Shown piece after piece: positions 34,909 to 44,078 of a DNA stretch of 64,000 nt. Both the position numbers and the translations under genes were made by a program. Location of the stretch: positions 122,126 to 186,125 of the forward strand of contig CAZTXB010000006.1 of assembly GCA_964617955.1 (NCBI GenBank), read 5' to 3'. The notes beneath the pieces were generated by a model. That model saw nothing but the letters and a program-made list of their open reading frames with translations. It had not been told where the DNA came from and made no database searches. The DNA is from JABWCE01 sp964617955. Lineage in GTDB: Bacteria; Bacteroidota; Bacteroidia; NS11-12g; UBA9320. Numbering within the stretch: the first letter of the stretch is position 1; each line of letters opens with the position of its first letter.

Positions 34909-35137
34909 GATTTTGTTTTTTTAATGTGTTAAATTGTTTGTTAGATTGTGTCTGTTCACTTAACAAAATCGTGCCAAAACATTTTACAAGCCTTCTATCC
35001 CATAGCCCAAAACAATCGCTAACCCTTGCCAATATTGAGTTGTAAGAATTTTTACAGCTCCACATTCGGTCATCCGAAATTTCCCTTTTTATTCCATATC
35101 CCGGAATTTTTCCAATATGTGGAAAACTTGTGAATAG
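34357..35137. repeat. 781-bp direct repeat, copy A
   Basis: Same as 36192-36972 except for two silent changes near its left end (positions around 34363 and 34399). It covers the whole subunit gene and 229 nt upstream. Identity ends abruptly at both sides (stop codon on the left, GAATAG on the right). Repeat period is 1835 bp. Confidence 0.95.
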
Positions 35138-35488
35138 CTCAAATCCGCTCCGATAAAATTTTAAGTTGAAATCCATGTTAAAAGCTGTGCATTGTGATTC
35201 AGGAAATCAAAATTTTTTGCCCAATTCTCAGGATTTCTAGAATATATTGGGAACTTTTTAAGTGCCTCTTTTTATTCTTAACCCCTAACTTGTATTCAAG
35301 GGCTGTAGACCGGCTCAGGCGAAGTATGGATTATTAATAACAGAGGATTAGGTATTTATTCTCAAATCATGCCCCTGGCCTTCGGCAAGGGCGCCCGGCT
35401 GCGATCATGTGAAGTGCGCTTTCACATGCATTGTGTGAAGCACTTTCCTATAAATTTTTCTGAAGAATCGCATTTTTCAGACGTTGCT
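35138..35488. other. Intergenic stretch with several hairpins
   Basis: 351 nt without a recognisable gene. A GC-rich part at about 35371-35440 can form hairpins: CCCT..GGCC with TTC loop (near 35372-35390) and an 8-bp CATGTGAA/TTCACATG stem (about 35406-35428). It may be the end of the preceding minus-strand transcript (gene 35489) or a small structured RNA. No exact promoter box seen. Confidence 0.4.
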
Positions 35489-35995
35489 TCAATTTTCAGT
35501 GACGGTAAAGATGAGTAAGGTGTAATAGGAATTCACAGGGATAACAACCGAAACACCAGTGATTTTTAGCTGAATGGGAATTTCGTTAACCTCCTTATAA
35601 CCGTTAAAAAATTGAATGTTGGTATTTTGTATCTCCTGATAGTTAGATCCATTGCTGATGCTTGAATTTTGGACTCCGCTACCATCGCCTGTTCGGCGTA
35701 TCCAAAGTTTTAGATTGGAATGCCAGAGGATATCGCTTTTTTTTACATTTATCGTCCAATTAGGTGCTTGCTCAGTGGTCGCATTTCTATTAAAAATCAA
35801 CTGATTGGCGGCACTCTCATAGGTTCCGTAAAAATCAGTTCCCGCTTCTGAAATACTGCTACCTGGCAAACTGTAATTCCAGGTGCCCGAAAGGGTTGGA
35901 CTATTCTGGGCTAAGACTAAACCACCTGTAAACAATAACGATACTCCAAAAAGAATTGAGAAAAGTCTCCGAGGAAAAGTTAATAAGCGCTTCAA
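35489..35995 (-). CDS. Divergent secreted subunit of the fibre cluster
   Basis: 168 residues from a TTG start, with a signal peptide (RRLFSILFGVSLLFTGGLVLAQ). Sequence is only weakly related to the 183-residue family, but shares the overall plan: EAGTDFYGTYE where the others have PTEAG, a central SDILWHSNLKLWI, a GDGSGV loop and a closing strand YYTLLIFTVTEN, like TYTITNN. It may be a minor or tip subunit. It sits between the two copies of the 781-bp repeat and would be lost by recombination between them. The TATATTCG upstream is one base off the -7 consensus. Confidence 0.5.
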   Translation of the reverse strand: MKRLLTFPRRLFSILFGVSLLFTGGLVLAQNSPTLSGTWNYSLPGSSISEAGTDFYGTYESAANQLIFNRNATTEQAPNWTINVKKSDILWHSNLKLWIRRTGDGSGVQNSSISNGSNYQEIQNTNIQFFNGYKEVNEIPIQLKITGVSVVIPVNSYYTLLIFTVTEN

Positions 35996-36130
35996 TTTTT
36001 ATATTATGGGCGAATATAATTTAATCCTGAGGCCTCCACTTTGAGCTACATTCTAAAAATGTGGATAAACCTATCCGATTGGGAAGCTTTAAAACGTTGA
36101 AAAAAGGCCAAGGCCTTCTTTTTGTGAATC

Positions 36131-36162
36131 AAAAAAAAATGGCCGAACCAAAGGTCCAGCCA
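36131..36162 (-). terminator. Intrinsic terminator after the duplicated subunit, copy B
   Basis: Minus strand: a 10-bp stem with two mismatches (36140-36149 with 36153-36162) and a 3-nt loop, followed by nine U (36131-36139). The hairpin differs from that after copy A, so the repeat ends before the terminator. A second palindrome, AAGGCC-AA-GGCCTT, lies just beyond at about 36105. Confidence 0.8.
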
Positions 36163-36191
36163 TTTTTAACATTTGAAATGTTTTTCTTGTT

Positions 36192-36743
36192 TTAGTTGTT
36201 AGTGATAGTGTAAGTCACAGTCACTGAAGTAGGAGAAGCAGTGTACTTAATCAAGTTGTAAGCGCTAGTGGCTAAACTGTAAGTAAGGTTGTGACCTTTG
36301 CTTGTTCCGTCTCCGGTGTAACAAGTACCAATTGAATTGATAATGTTCTGATCAGAAGTTGAAAGCGTAACAATGGAAGTAGGAGTTCCTACAGCACCGT
36401 CACCTTCTCCGGCATCAGCACCAGCCAATACTTTCAAAGCAACACCTGGTAAAGTTGTGCTAGCTCTTACAGATACTGTGTTAGTAGCTGCACTGGCTGT
36501 AGTAGAAGAATAGTTCAACCACAGGTCAGAGTTTGTAGCAGACATGTCCATTCCTTCACCAGCTTCGGTTGGAGCAACCAAAGTAAGGCTGATTGATGAC
36601 CCACCTTCTATGTCAACAAGAGCCACTTTTGGCACTGTGTAAGAAATAGCGTGGTTTGCAGTTAGTCCGTCTTGAGCAAAAGCTGAATTGGACACGAAAA
36701 GAGCCGTGAAGGCAAGGGCGATTAAAGCGATTTTTTTGTTCAT
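36192..36743 (-). CDS. Fibre major-subunit candidate, copy B
   Basis: 183 residues, protein identical to copy A (34357-34908); the two genes differ at two synonymous positions in the last ~40 nt. Same signal peptide, PTEAGEG, CYTGDGTSKGH and TYTITNN features. It is the most upstream gene of the leftward cluster, 1835 bp from copy A, with an identical 229-nt leader and a different terminator. Two identical copies can raise dosage or be a source for gene conversion. Confidence 0.65.
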   Translation of the reverse strand: MNKKIALIALAFTALFVSNSAFAQDGLTANHAISYTVPKVALVDIEGGSSISLTLVAPTEAGEGMDMSATNSDLWLNYSSTTASAATNTVSVRASTTLPGVALKVLAGADAGEGDGAVGTPTSIVTLSTSDQNIINSIGTCYTGDGTSKGHNLTYSLATSAYNLIKYTASPTSVTVTYTITNN

Positions 36744-36972
36744 GATTTTGTTTTTTTAATGTGTTAAATTGTTTGTTAGATTGTGTCTGTTCACTTAACA
36801 AAATCGTGCCAAAACATTTTACAAGCCTTCTATCCCATAGCCCAAAACAATCGCTAACCCTTGCCAATATTGAGTTGTAAGAATTTTTACAGCTCCACAT
36901 TCGGTCATCCGAAATTTCCCTTTTTATTCCATATCCCGGAATTTTTCCAATATGTGGAAAACTTGTGAATAG
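36192..36972. repeat. 781-bp direct repeat, copy B
   Basis: Copy of 34357-35137 (two mismatches in 781 bp). No terminal inverted repeats, target-site duplication or transposase are visible, so it is a segmental duplication rather than an insertion sequence. Confidence 0.95.
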
Positions 36973-36988
36973 TGTGCACATGAAAGGA

Positions 36989-37130
36989 GGCATTTACAAG
37001 AATACGGTATTCCTTCGTAGCCAAACCAAGGCTGAATAAATGCCATGAAGGGTTAAAGCATTAGTGATCAAATGCTTCATAAGGCAAATTAAAATTTATA
37101 GCGGTAAAGGCCCTGAATACAGGCCTTGTT
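36989..37130 (+). ncRNA. Possible structured RNA with terminator
   Basis: In a 435-nt gap without a gene (36973-37407), the + strand can fold as an 8-bp stem GGCATTTA/TAAATGCC (36989-36996 with 37037-37044) enclosing two small hairpins (GAATAC/GTATTC 37000-37012; AGCC/GGCT 37019-37033), followed by a 7-bp hairpin (37056-37062 with 37071-37077) and a terminator-like stem AAGGCC..TG/CAGGCCTT ending in GTTTTT (37106-37130). No clear promoter. The rest of the gap (37131-37407) holds nothing recognisable. Confidence 0.35.
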
Positions 37131-37407
37131 TTTCTCTTCTACCAGACCATGTCTATGCCATCAAGGCAATTTGCAACCTTTTCAATCCGACTTTACAGTC
37201 ATTACCCATCTTAACCACCTCTGGTATAAAACAGGGCATGAATTGGGCATGCCAAAGCCCTATAGATGATGCACGTTAAAATATGATGTGAAATAGAGTC
37301 TATCCCTTAGCAAAGACCTTGAAACTCTCCTTAAAAAAAGGGACCATTAATTTACAGGCATGCCATGCATGCAGAAGTATTAATCCTTTTACCTTCTTTA
37401 TTTAAGC

Positions 37408-40386
37408 CTAGCTGCCCTTGATTCTTCTCTTGCCAAAATCAACGGCTATCGCAGAAGCTATAAAGATGGACGAATACGTTCCAATCACAATACCCGACAA
37501 CAGTGCGAAGGTAAAGCCTTTGAGTCCTTCACCGCCAAACAAGAACAACATAAGCAGCGTAATGATGGTACAAATGGCTGTTACAATGGTTCGGCTTAAG
37601 GTTTGATTCACCGCTCCATTAATTACTTCCTGCTGGTTGTCGTATTTGTTAATACCCAAAAACTCCCTGATACGGTCGAATACCACCACGGTATCATTGA
37701 TGGAATATCCAAGCACCGTTAACAAGGCCGCAATAAAGGCCTGGTCAATATCCATTGGGAAGGGTAAAATACCCCAGAATATGGAGAACAGTGACAATAC
37801 AATCAGCACATCATGGATCAAGGATATAGCTCCACCCATTCCAAACTCGAGTTTTCTGAATCGGATTACGATGTATAAAAAGATTCCGATTACCGCCAGA
37901 ATCACGGCAATGAAAGAGTTCTGTCGCACATCGGCCGCAATGGTTGGGCCTATTTTACTCGACGAAAGTATGCTGGATTTGTCAATCTTAAAATCTTTTA
38001 AGGCCGAAACCACAGTAGCCTCTACTTGCTCCGACACATCCTTGGCCTGATCATCGATACGATAAGCTGTGGTAATACGAAACTGATTGTTGGTTCCATA
38101 AGTTTTTACCTCTACGTTTTCGCGTATCACTTTGTTTAGGGCAATATGAATGTCTTCGGAATTGGTTTTGTCTTTAAACTGTATGGTATACGTCCATCCA
38201 CCTTTAAAATCAACCCCCGTGCTAAAGCCCCTGCTAATCATGCTTCCAATACCTATGAGTATAACCAGCGTAGAGATGATGTACAGAATCTTGCGCTTGC
38301 CCATGAAATTAACTGCACTTCGGTTTCTGAATCCTTTGAATAAATTGGTATTGAAGGTGCACTCATGTCCGCGGCGCATATCCCACTCATTGATCAATCT
38401 TGAAATGAGAATACCTGTAAACATGGAGGTAAAAATACCTATGATCAACACCACCGCAAATCCCTTTACAGGTCCTGAACCAAAATAAGCCATGATGATA
38501 GCAGCGATGAGCTGAGTGACGTGCGAGTCCAAAATGGCTGAAAAGGCCTGTCGGTAACCTATGGTCACCGCATTGGCGTAATTCTTGCCATTGGAAAGTT
38601 CTTCTTTAATCCTCTCGTTAATCAGTACGTTGCAGTCTAAAGCCATACCCATGGTCAATACCAAACCGGCCAAACCGGGAAGGGTGAGGGCGGCATTAAA
38701 GCCGGCCATAATGGCTACAAGGAAAAAGAGGTTTACCAATAAGGCTAAAACACCATACCAGGCTCCTCTTCCATAATATAAGAACACGAATAAAATTACG
38801 GCGATAAAGCCCATAAACAATGACAAAATACCGGCCTTACGCGCCGATTCTCCCAAAGTAGGACCCACGACACTCTCCTCAACGATTCGGGTAGGTGCAG
38901 GCAACTTACCGGCCTTCAAAATGTTGGCTAAATCTTCTGCCTCGCGGTCATCAAATCCACCTGATATTTCTGACATCCCATTGGCTATTTCATTTTTAAC
39001 TGTAGGTGCCGAATAAATTTTATCGTCTAACATGATTGCAATCGCATCGGTGGTAGGCGCTGCTTGAGCTGTAATGCGTTTCCAATCGTTGGCGCCCTCA
39101 GGACTCATGGTCATGGAAACTCCGATTTCACCACTTTGGCTAACCTGCTTGCGTGCACTTGTTACGGCGTCTCCTGGCAAGGCAGGCTCTCCGTCTCTAC
39201 TGGCCTTGATGCCATAAAGCATGAAAAGGGGTGAGTTTTTAGCAACTGGTTTGAAACTCCAGCGCAACAATAAATTGGGAGGGAATACCGCCTGAACCTC
39301 AGGAAGATCGAAATACGACTGCAATTTCTCCATTTCTGTACGGGGAACATAACCAATTCCTGCTCCATCTGCCCAACGCTGCTGCTGGGTTTTTTCATCC
39401 TGAATGGTGTTGGGAATAAGGTAGGCCAAAATCGGGTTTTCCTTTTTCAACTGCTCAGGTGTTTTTTTCTTAGACGTATCCCCTTTGGCTATGCTTCCGG
39501 TTTTTAACTTCGAAGTGTCCTTTGAAGTACTATCATCAGCAGCTGTAAGGGTTAATCCTTTTGGCTTGTCTGTGCTGTCTTTTTTGCCTCCGTTTTTCAG
39601 CAATTCTTCTGCTGCCAGTTTATTTTTTACGATCTCATTGGCCGCTTCTATAAATTTATAGGCTTCGTAATTGTGGTAAGTATTCCAAAATTCAAGTTTG
39701 GCTGAACTTTGTAAAATATTTCTAACCCTCTTTGGGTCATCAACCCCAGGCAGTTCGACCAAAATACGGCCATTTCCGAGTTCCTGAACGTTGGGCTGAA
39801 CCACTCCGAATTGATCGATACGCTGGCTGATAATCTGATAGGCACGCGAAACCGCTTGCTTCGACTGGGCTTTTAACCAGGTATATACTTTTTCGTTGGG
39901 TGCGTCAAATGGAAGTTCATCTTTAATGTCTTTGTTGGTAAACAACGGCGCGAGTTTAATACCCGGTGCTACTTTATCCCACTCCACTTTAAACAGGTCT
40001 ATGAAATCTTGCTGACCATTAAATTTGGCCTTGGTATTGTCAAGTGCTACAGCAAACTTAGGATCTTTGGCGTTGTTGGAAAGGCCTGCCACGATATCAG
40101 GTACCGATACCTCCATGGTTACGTTCATTCCGCCTTTTAAATCCAGTCCCAAGCCTATTTCCTTTTCTTTACACTCCAAATAGGTGTATTTGAAAAGACC
40201 GAGCATGTTGTATACCGTTACCGAGCCAACCGAGTCAAGGTATTTGGCTTCGGGTAAACCTGTTTTTTTAGCCCATTCTCTGGCTGTCTTTTCTACACTG
40301 CGGGTTTTCCAGGTAAAAGATAACTGGTAAATACAAGCAATCGCTAAAAGGACTGTAAAAATTTGTACAAAACCTTTATTTTTCAT
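37408..40386 (-). CDS. secDF: Fused SecDF protein-export membrane protein
   Basis: 992 residues. Fused SecD and SecF, as usual in Bacteroidota; it uses the proton gradient to help pull proteins through SecYEG. SecD half: one N-terminal helix, GLGLDLKGGMNVTMEV, a long periplasmic P1 domain (with a Lys/Ser/Thr-rich insert around 265-305), then helices with LTMGMALDCNVLINERIKEEL. SecF half starts near residue 690: GVDFKGGWTYTIQF, helices, VLGYSINDTVVVFDRIRE. Both RND-type motifs (GMA.D.NVLI.ER, GYSINDTVV..DR) are intact. Confidence 0.96.
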   Translation of the reverse strand: MKNKGFVQIFTVLLAIACIYQLSFTWKTRSVEKTAREWAKKTGLPEAKYLDSVGSVTVYNMLGLFKYTYLECKEKEIGLGLDLKGGMNVTMEVSVPDIVAGLSNNAKDPKFAVALDNTKAKFNGQQDFIDLFKVEWDKVAPGIKLAPLFTNKDIKDELPFDAPNEKVYTWLKAQSKQAVSRAYQIISQRIDQFGVVQPNVQELGNGRILVELPGVDDPKRVRNILQSSAKLEFWNTYHNYEAYKFIEAANEIVKNKLAAEELLKNGGKKDSTDKPKGLTLTAADDSTSKDTSKLKTGSIAKGDTSKKKTPEQLKKENPILAYLIPNTIQDEKTQQQRWADGAGIGYVPRTEMEKLQSYFDLPEVQAVFPPNLLLRWSFKPVAKNSPLFMLYGIKASRDGEPALPGDAVTSARKQVSQSGEIGVSMTMSPEGANDWKRITAQAAPTTDAIAIMLDDKIYSAPTVKNEIANGMSEISGGFDDREAEDLANILKAGKLPAPTRIVEESVVGPTLGESARKAGILSLFMGFIAVILFVFLYYGRGAWYGVLALLVNLFFLVAIMAGFNAALTLPGLAGLVLTMGMALDCNVLINERIKEELSNGKNYANAVTIGYRQAFSAILDSHVTQLIAAIIMAYFGSGPVKGFAVVLIIGIFTSMFTGILISRLINEWDMRRGHECTFNTNLFKGFRNRSAVNFMGKRKILYIISTLVILIGIGSMISRGFSTGVDFKGGWTYTIQFKDKTNSEDIHIALNKVIRENVEVKTYGTNNQFRITTAYRIDDQAKDVSEQVEATVVSALKDFKIDKSSILSSSKIGPTIAADVRQNSFIAVILAVIGIFLYIVIRFRKLEFGMGGAISLIHDVLIVLSLFSIFWGILPFPMDIDQAFIAALLTVLGYSINDTVVVFDRIREFLGINKYDNQQEVINGAVNQTLSRTIVTAICTIITLLMLFLFGGEGLKGFTFALLSGIVIGTYSSIFIASAIAVDFGKRRIKGS

Positions 40387-40424
40387 TTCATTAATTTAAG
40401 TAATACTATTTTTTTTAAAGACGG

Positions 40425-40455
40425 CAAAAGTAGATATTTTGCCTTTGATATTCAA
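40425..40455 (-). promoter_or_regulatory. secDF promoter
   Basis: Minus strand: TTG (-33; 40453-40455), 20-nt spacer, exact -7 box TACTTTTG (40425-40432), then 38 nt to the ATG at 40386. Confidence 0.6.
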
Positions 40456-40588
40456 CACTATGTTTTAAGCGATTTTTTAACCGGTTTTAAGTACTTTTCA
40501 AGGTTCGTTCAAAGCAAAATTGATGGCCCTTGTTTTATTCACTCTCGTGTATTGTATCTAATAAATTGAAACCCAACAAGGTTATGCG

Positions 40589-43120
40589 TTAAAACTTCAA
40601 CACAAAATTGACCTTAACACCAAATGGACTGGCCTTTTGCCCGTTGACTTCATTGTCGAGGTAATTGATGCGGTGTATAAAGTCGAGCCGTACAAATTTA
40701 AAAATATTTTCAACCCCATAACCGAGTTCGATGTAGGGAACACCTTTCCTGTATATGCCAATGGGCGTGACCGCCTTGCCTGTGGCATCGGTTGGAGGAA
40801 CGAGCATAAAGTTTTTGCTGCGTAAGCTCCCATAAACACCCCTGGCATTGTAAAAAAACCGCCACTTTAATTTTTTAACCAAGGGTACTCTGTTAAAGAG
40901 CAGCCCATTGTCGTTGTGTTCGTAGTGAAATGAAACGTATTGATCGCTCACAAACTCGAAAATACGCATGAGGTTATAGCCATAATAGGAAGATACAACA
41001 GCCTGGTTTCCTCTGGCCACTTCCAAAATAGGATAGGGAATGGTACCAAAAGTTTTACCGGCCTGAACGGTGTACTCAAAATTCCCAAAATTACCCCAAC
41101 TGTTGTATTGCCAAATCTTTAGCATGACCTTATCAAAATTATATTGCCCCCCCAGGGGACCATCCAACCCTTTGGTGTAATTGATGGTAAAAACAGGCTG
41201 TTTCAGGTTTCCAAAATTGTAGCGGTCGATATGCCTGAACACGAATTGTTGTTTTAATGAAATGCGCGCTTCCAGGTTGATGGAGGTAATGCTGAAATTG
41301 GAATCAATTTGATTGGTTGTTGGATTTTTATAAAAGGCGAAATTATACCGGTCATACCCGTTTTTTGTAACAAATCTGTAGTCGTTGTGCCTCATATTTG
41401 CCCTTAAGGTTATTCCTTTCCATACTTCACGTTCACCCCAAACTTTATACTCGAAGGTGTAATTTAAGCGGTACGAACCAAGGGTATTCAAAGCTTTAAA
41501 CAAACTGCTGGTTACAAATGGATTGTCTGTCACCCCCAATAAGTCAACATCCTTTTTGAAACCCAGGCCCGCTCTTGTCCACTTCCTTCGGTTTAATAAG
41601 TAAGTGGCGTCTAAGCCATACTTAAATTTTTCGTCTTTAATCCCATAAGCCAAAAAACCTTCGTATTGCGAGTTTTTCAAGAGCTCTTCGGTGGTGCGTA
41701 TACCCGACCTCACCCTTACCCCCTCGAGTGGATTCCATGCCACTGTGCTTATATAAGGCCCTATTTCTAATTTGTTTTTGGTAATGGGCTTGTACCCCTC
41801 GGCTATAATTTCTACAATGTCTACATAAGTTCTTACCAGGGGTTGGTTCCTGAACGAATCGACCAGATTAAACACCTTAATGTCGGCTGCAGACAGTTTC
41901 TCATGACGGGCGGTATCCCAAAAATGATCGCTCTTGGAATAGGCATCTTCTTTCACTGAAACTTTTTCTTCAAAGAACTTGGCATCCCGCTCAATATTTA
42001 CCTTTTGATTTTTTGTACTGGTATAATAGGTGCCTATCATTCCCAGGGTATTGTCGGTAATTTCGGCTACATCTATCATAACCCTTGTTTTGGCAGGCAA
42101 CCAGGCATCTTTCTCTACTTCAGTAAGCTCTTGCTGAATTTTTATCTTTTCGATAAAGTTGATGTTGGCTTCTTTCGAAATTTCCAGCGACACCTGCTTC
42201 AAGGCAAAACTTGTATCCTGTATCCAGATATTGCCTGTAAACACCAAATCCTTTTTGTTTTTTGGCCAAACATGTATTCGGTAGGTTTTTTTGCCATCAA
42301 TTACCATGCTGTCTTCCAATGCAAAATGGTAGTAATTTATGGAGAGTATCGATATTGGCGAAATAAAATCCTTGTCGAAGAGGTACAAATTGTTCTCATA
42401 AAAATTATACTGTTGAAACGATGAACCCAAGACCTGGGCCACATAACTGTCTTCCCCTACCCCTACCCCTTTTATGCGCGTAGCTTTGATGACCTCTTTG
42501 CTTCTGAAGGGAGACTTGTTATAGTAATAATCACTAAGGGTTTCGCTCACAAACACAGGCAGTACCGGAATGGCATTGGTATCGGCCTTAAGGCTGCTGA
42601 TGGTATCAAACAAGGCCTCCATCGTTTTATACAATTTCCGTTTTTTAAACTTGTCGGTGATATTGTCTACCGCAATCTGGACCTTGGTGAAACTCTCGTA
42701 TTCGTATTGATCGAGCTTTTCAATATTGTATTTTTTACGGTTGTCCTGGCAATTTCTGATAATCCGCAAGGCCTTATTTACACCGGGGCGTACTACGATT
42801 TCGGTTAATGAATTGCTGCTTGGTTCCAGGGCGAAGTTAACTTCCTGTGTGACGCCTTGTTTAATTTTTTTGGCGGTGCGGTTATAGCCTACCGATTTTG
42901 CCACCACACTGTCGACCTTCCCATTAAAGGTAAGCTCATAAAAGCCTTCGAAATCGGTTGAAGTACCAACGGTTGTACCTACCAAATAAACCGTAATGTA
43001 AGGCAGAGATTCGCCGGTTTCTGCATCGGATATTTTACCTTTTACGGTTGTTTGAGAAAATGAAATTCCGGCTAATAAAACCGAAAACAGAAGAAATAAT
43101 CCTTTTTTTAGTTCTAACAT
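40589..43120 (-). CDS. DUF5686 outer-membrane protein with carboxypeptidase-regulatory domain
   Basis: 843 residues from ATG 43120 (an upstream TTG would add five residues). Signal peptide (KKGLFLLFSVLLAGISFS), then a CarboxypepD-reg-like domain (TTVKGKISDAETGESLPYITVYLVGTTVGTSTDFEGFYEL, ~25-105), the DUF5686 body with IVRPGVNKALRIIRNCQDNRKKY and FVFTGNIWIQDTSFALKQVSLEI-type strands, and a long C-terminal barrel ending NFVLKF. Related to SusC/TonB receptor-type proteins but without a plug; may form a surface channel or export partner. Transcribed alone. Confidence 0.85.
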   Translation of the reverse strand: MLELKKGLFLLFSVLLAGISFSQTTVKGKISDAETGESLPYITVYLVGTTVGTSTDFEGFYELTFNGKVDSVVAKSVGYNRTAKKIKQGVTQEVNFALEPSSNSLTEIVVRPGVNKALRIIRNCQDNRKKYNIEKLDQYEYESFTKVQIAVDNITDKFKKRKLYKTMEALFDTISSLKADTNAIPVLPVFVSETLSDYYYNKSPFRSKEVIKATRIKGVGVGEDSYVAQVLGSSFQQYNFYENNLYLFDKDFISPISILSINYYHFALEDSMVIDGKKTYRIHVWPKNKKDLVFTGNIWIQDTSFALKQVSLEISKEANINFIEKIKIQQELTEVEKDAWLPAKTRVMIDVAEITDNTLGMIGTYYTSTKNQKVNIERDAKFFEEKVSVKEDAYSKSDHFWDTARHEKLSAADIKVFNLVDSFRNQPLVRTYVDIVEIIAEGYKPITKNKLEIGPYISTVAWNPLEGVRVRSGIRTTEELLKNSQYEGFLAYGIKDEKFKYGLDATYLLNRRKWTRAGLGFKKDVDLLGVTDNPFVTSSLFKALNTLGSYRLNYTFEYKVWGEREVWKGITLRANMRHNDYRFVTKNGYDRYNFAFYKNPTTNQIDSNFSITSINLEARISLKQQFVFRHIDRYNFGNLKQPVFTINYTKGLDGPLGGQYNFDKVMLKIWQYNSWGNFGNFEYTVQAGKTFGTIPYPILEVARGNQAVVSSYYGYNLMRIFEFVSDQYVSFHYEHNDNGLLFNRVPLVKKLKWRFFYNARGVYGSLRSKNFMLVPPTDATGKAVTPIGIYRKGVPYIELGYGVENIFKFVRLDFIHRINYLDNEVNGQKASPFGVKVNFVLKF

Positions 43121-43214
43121 CAATGACAATGGCAATATTAAATCTTAAAACCCAATTGTGAAAGTAAATGCTTTTAGGTTCGAGGCCTTGAGGCCATTTT
43201 CAGGTAAAAAATTT

Positions 43215-43982
43215 CTAATGGCCAAAAAGAAATGACTGAACGGCTGCTAAAAACCCTTCGGGATTTTCGGCATGAACCCAATGCCCTGCATTTCCAACGG
43301 TCTTAAATTGCACATGTGAAAATTGCGCCCCTATAAGCTCCATGTCCTTTTCTTCTATATAGTGCGAGTGTTCACCTTGTATGAATAGAGAAGGGGTTTC
43401 TATTGTATGGGTAAAGCTCAAAGCATCACTGATGTTGCTATAGGCGTTTTCAATGCCTTCGAGATTTAATTTTAGGGCAAACCGCTGGTCGTCGGTACGG
43501 TATAGATTTTTCAAAATAAACAACAACTCTCCCTGGTTTTTGATGCTTTCCGACAATTTAAGTTCAATTTCTTTGCGCGTTTCCGCCCAAAAATTAATCG
43601 ACTTCATGGCCGAAATATATTTTTGATGGGTAGGTAAATAGGCTTTTGGAGCGATATCTACAACGATGAGTTTTTTAATTAAACCGGGGTGCAAGTCGGC
43701 AAATTTCATAGCCACTTTCCCTCCCATCGAGTGGCCCATCAAGGTTACAGGTCCTGTATTTTGAGCCTCAATAAATTCAACAATGTCTCCGGCCATCACC
43801 TCAAAATTCATGGCGTCGGCGTGGGGCGATTGACCGTGATTTCTCAAATCCAGGGTGAAAACGGTCATGTTTTCAGACAGTTTCCGGGCCATAGTATGCC
43901 AATTGTCGCTCATGCCAAACAGCCCATGCAAAATCATTAAGGGCGGTTTGCCTTCTCCATATTTTTTAAAATGCAATTGCAA
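43215..43982 (-). CDS. Alpha/beta hydrolase (YbfF-like esterase)
   Basis: 255 residues. Alpha/beta-hydrolase signatures: LHGLFGMSDNWHTMARKL (oxyanion loop), TLDLRNHGQSPHAD, nucleophile elbow LMGHSMGGKVAMKFA (Ser), later FIQGEHSHYIEE and a terminal GNAGHWVHAENPEGF with the catalytic His. Close in form to the acyl-CoA esterase YbfF. TTG start at 43982; a -7 box TAACTTTG (43987-43994) lies 4 nt upstream, and TTG 43976 is an alternative. Divergent from the glutathione peroxidase gene. Confidence 0.88.
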   Translation of the reverse strand: MQLHFKKYGEGKPPLMILHGLFGMSDNWHTMARKLSENMTVFTLDLRNHGQSPHADAMNFEVMAGDIVEFIEAQNTGPVTLMGHSMGGKVAMKFADLHPGLIKKLIVVDIAPKAYLPTHQKYISAMKSINFWAETRKEIELKLSESIKNQGELLFILKNLYRTDDQRFALKLNLEGIENAYSNISDALSFTHTIETPSLFIQGEHSHYIEEKDMELIGAQFSHVQFKTVGNAGHWVHAENPEGFLAAVQSFLFGH

Positions 43983-44078
43983 AGGACAAAGTTAGGTTTA
44001 TTTTGATTGGCTGCCCCCCGCCAAACTATTCATGTTTTTATTTCTAACAATTTCTCCTTTCATTTGTTATCCGTAAAT

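Noticed and set aside
34940..34980. Sigma-54 promoter upstream of the duplicated subunit genes (TTGGCACG...)
   Set aside because: On the minus strand TTGGCACGATTTTGTT resembles a -24/-12 promoter, but the second element is GT, not GC, and the spacing is one base short. No activator gene nearby. Kept only as a weak possibility.
34357..36972. Insertion sequence carrying the subunit gene
   Set aside because: The 781-bp copies contain no transposase, no terminal inverted repeats and no target-site duplication.
37064..37279. 71-residue plus-strand frame right of the fibre cluster
   Set aside because: Composition is not protein-like and it overlaps the hairpin/terminator structure.
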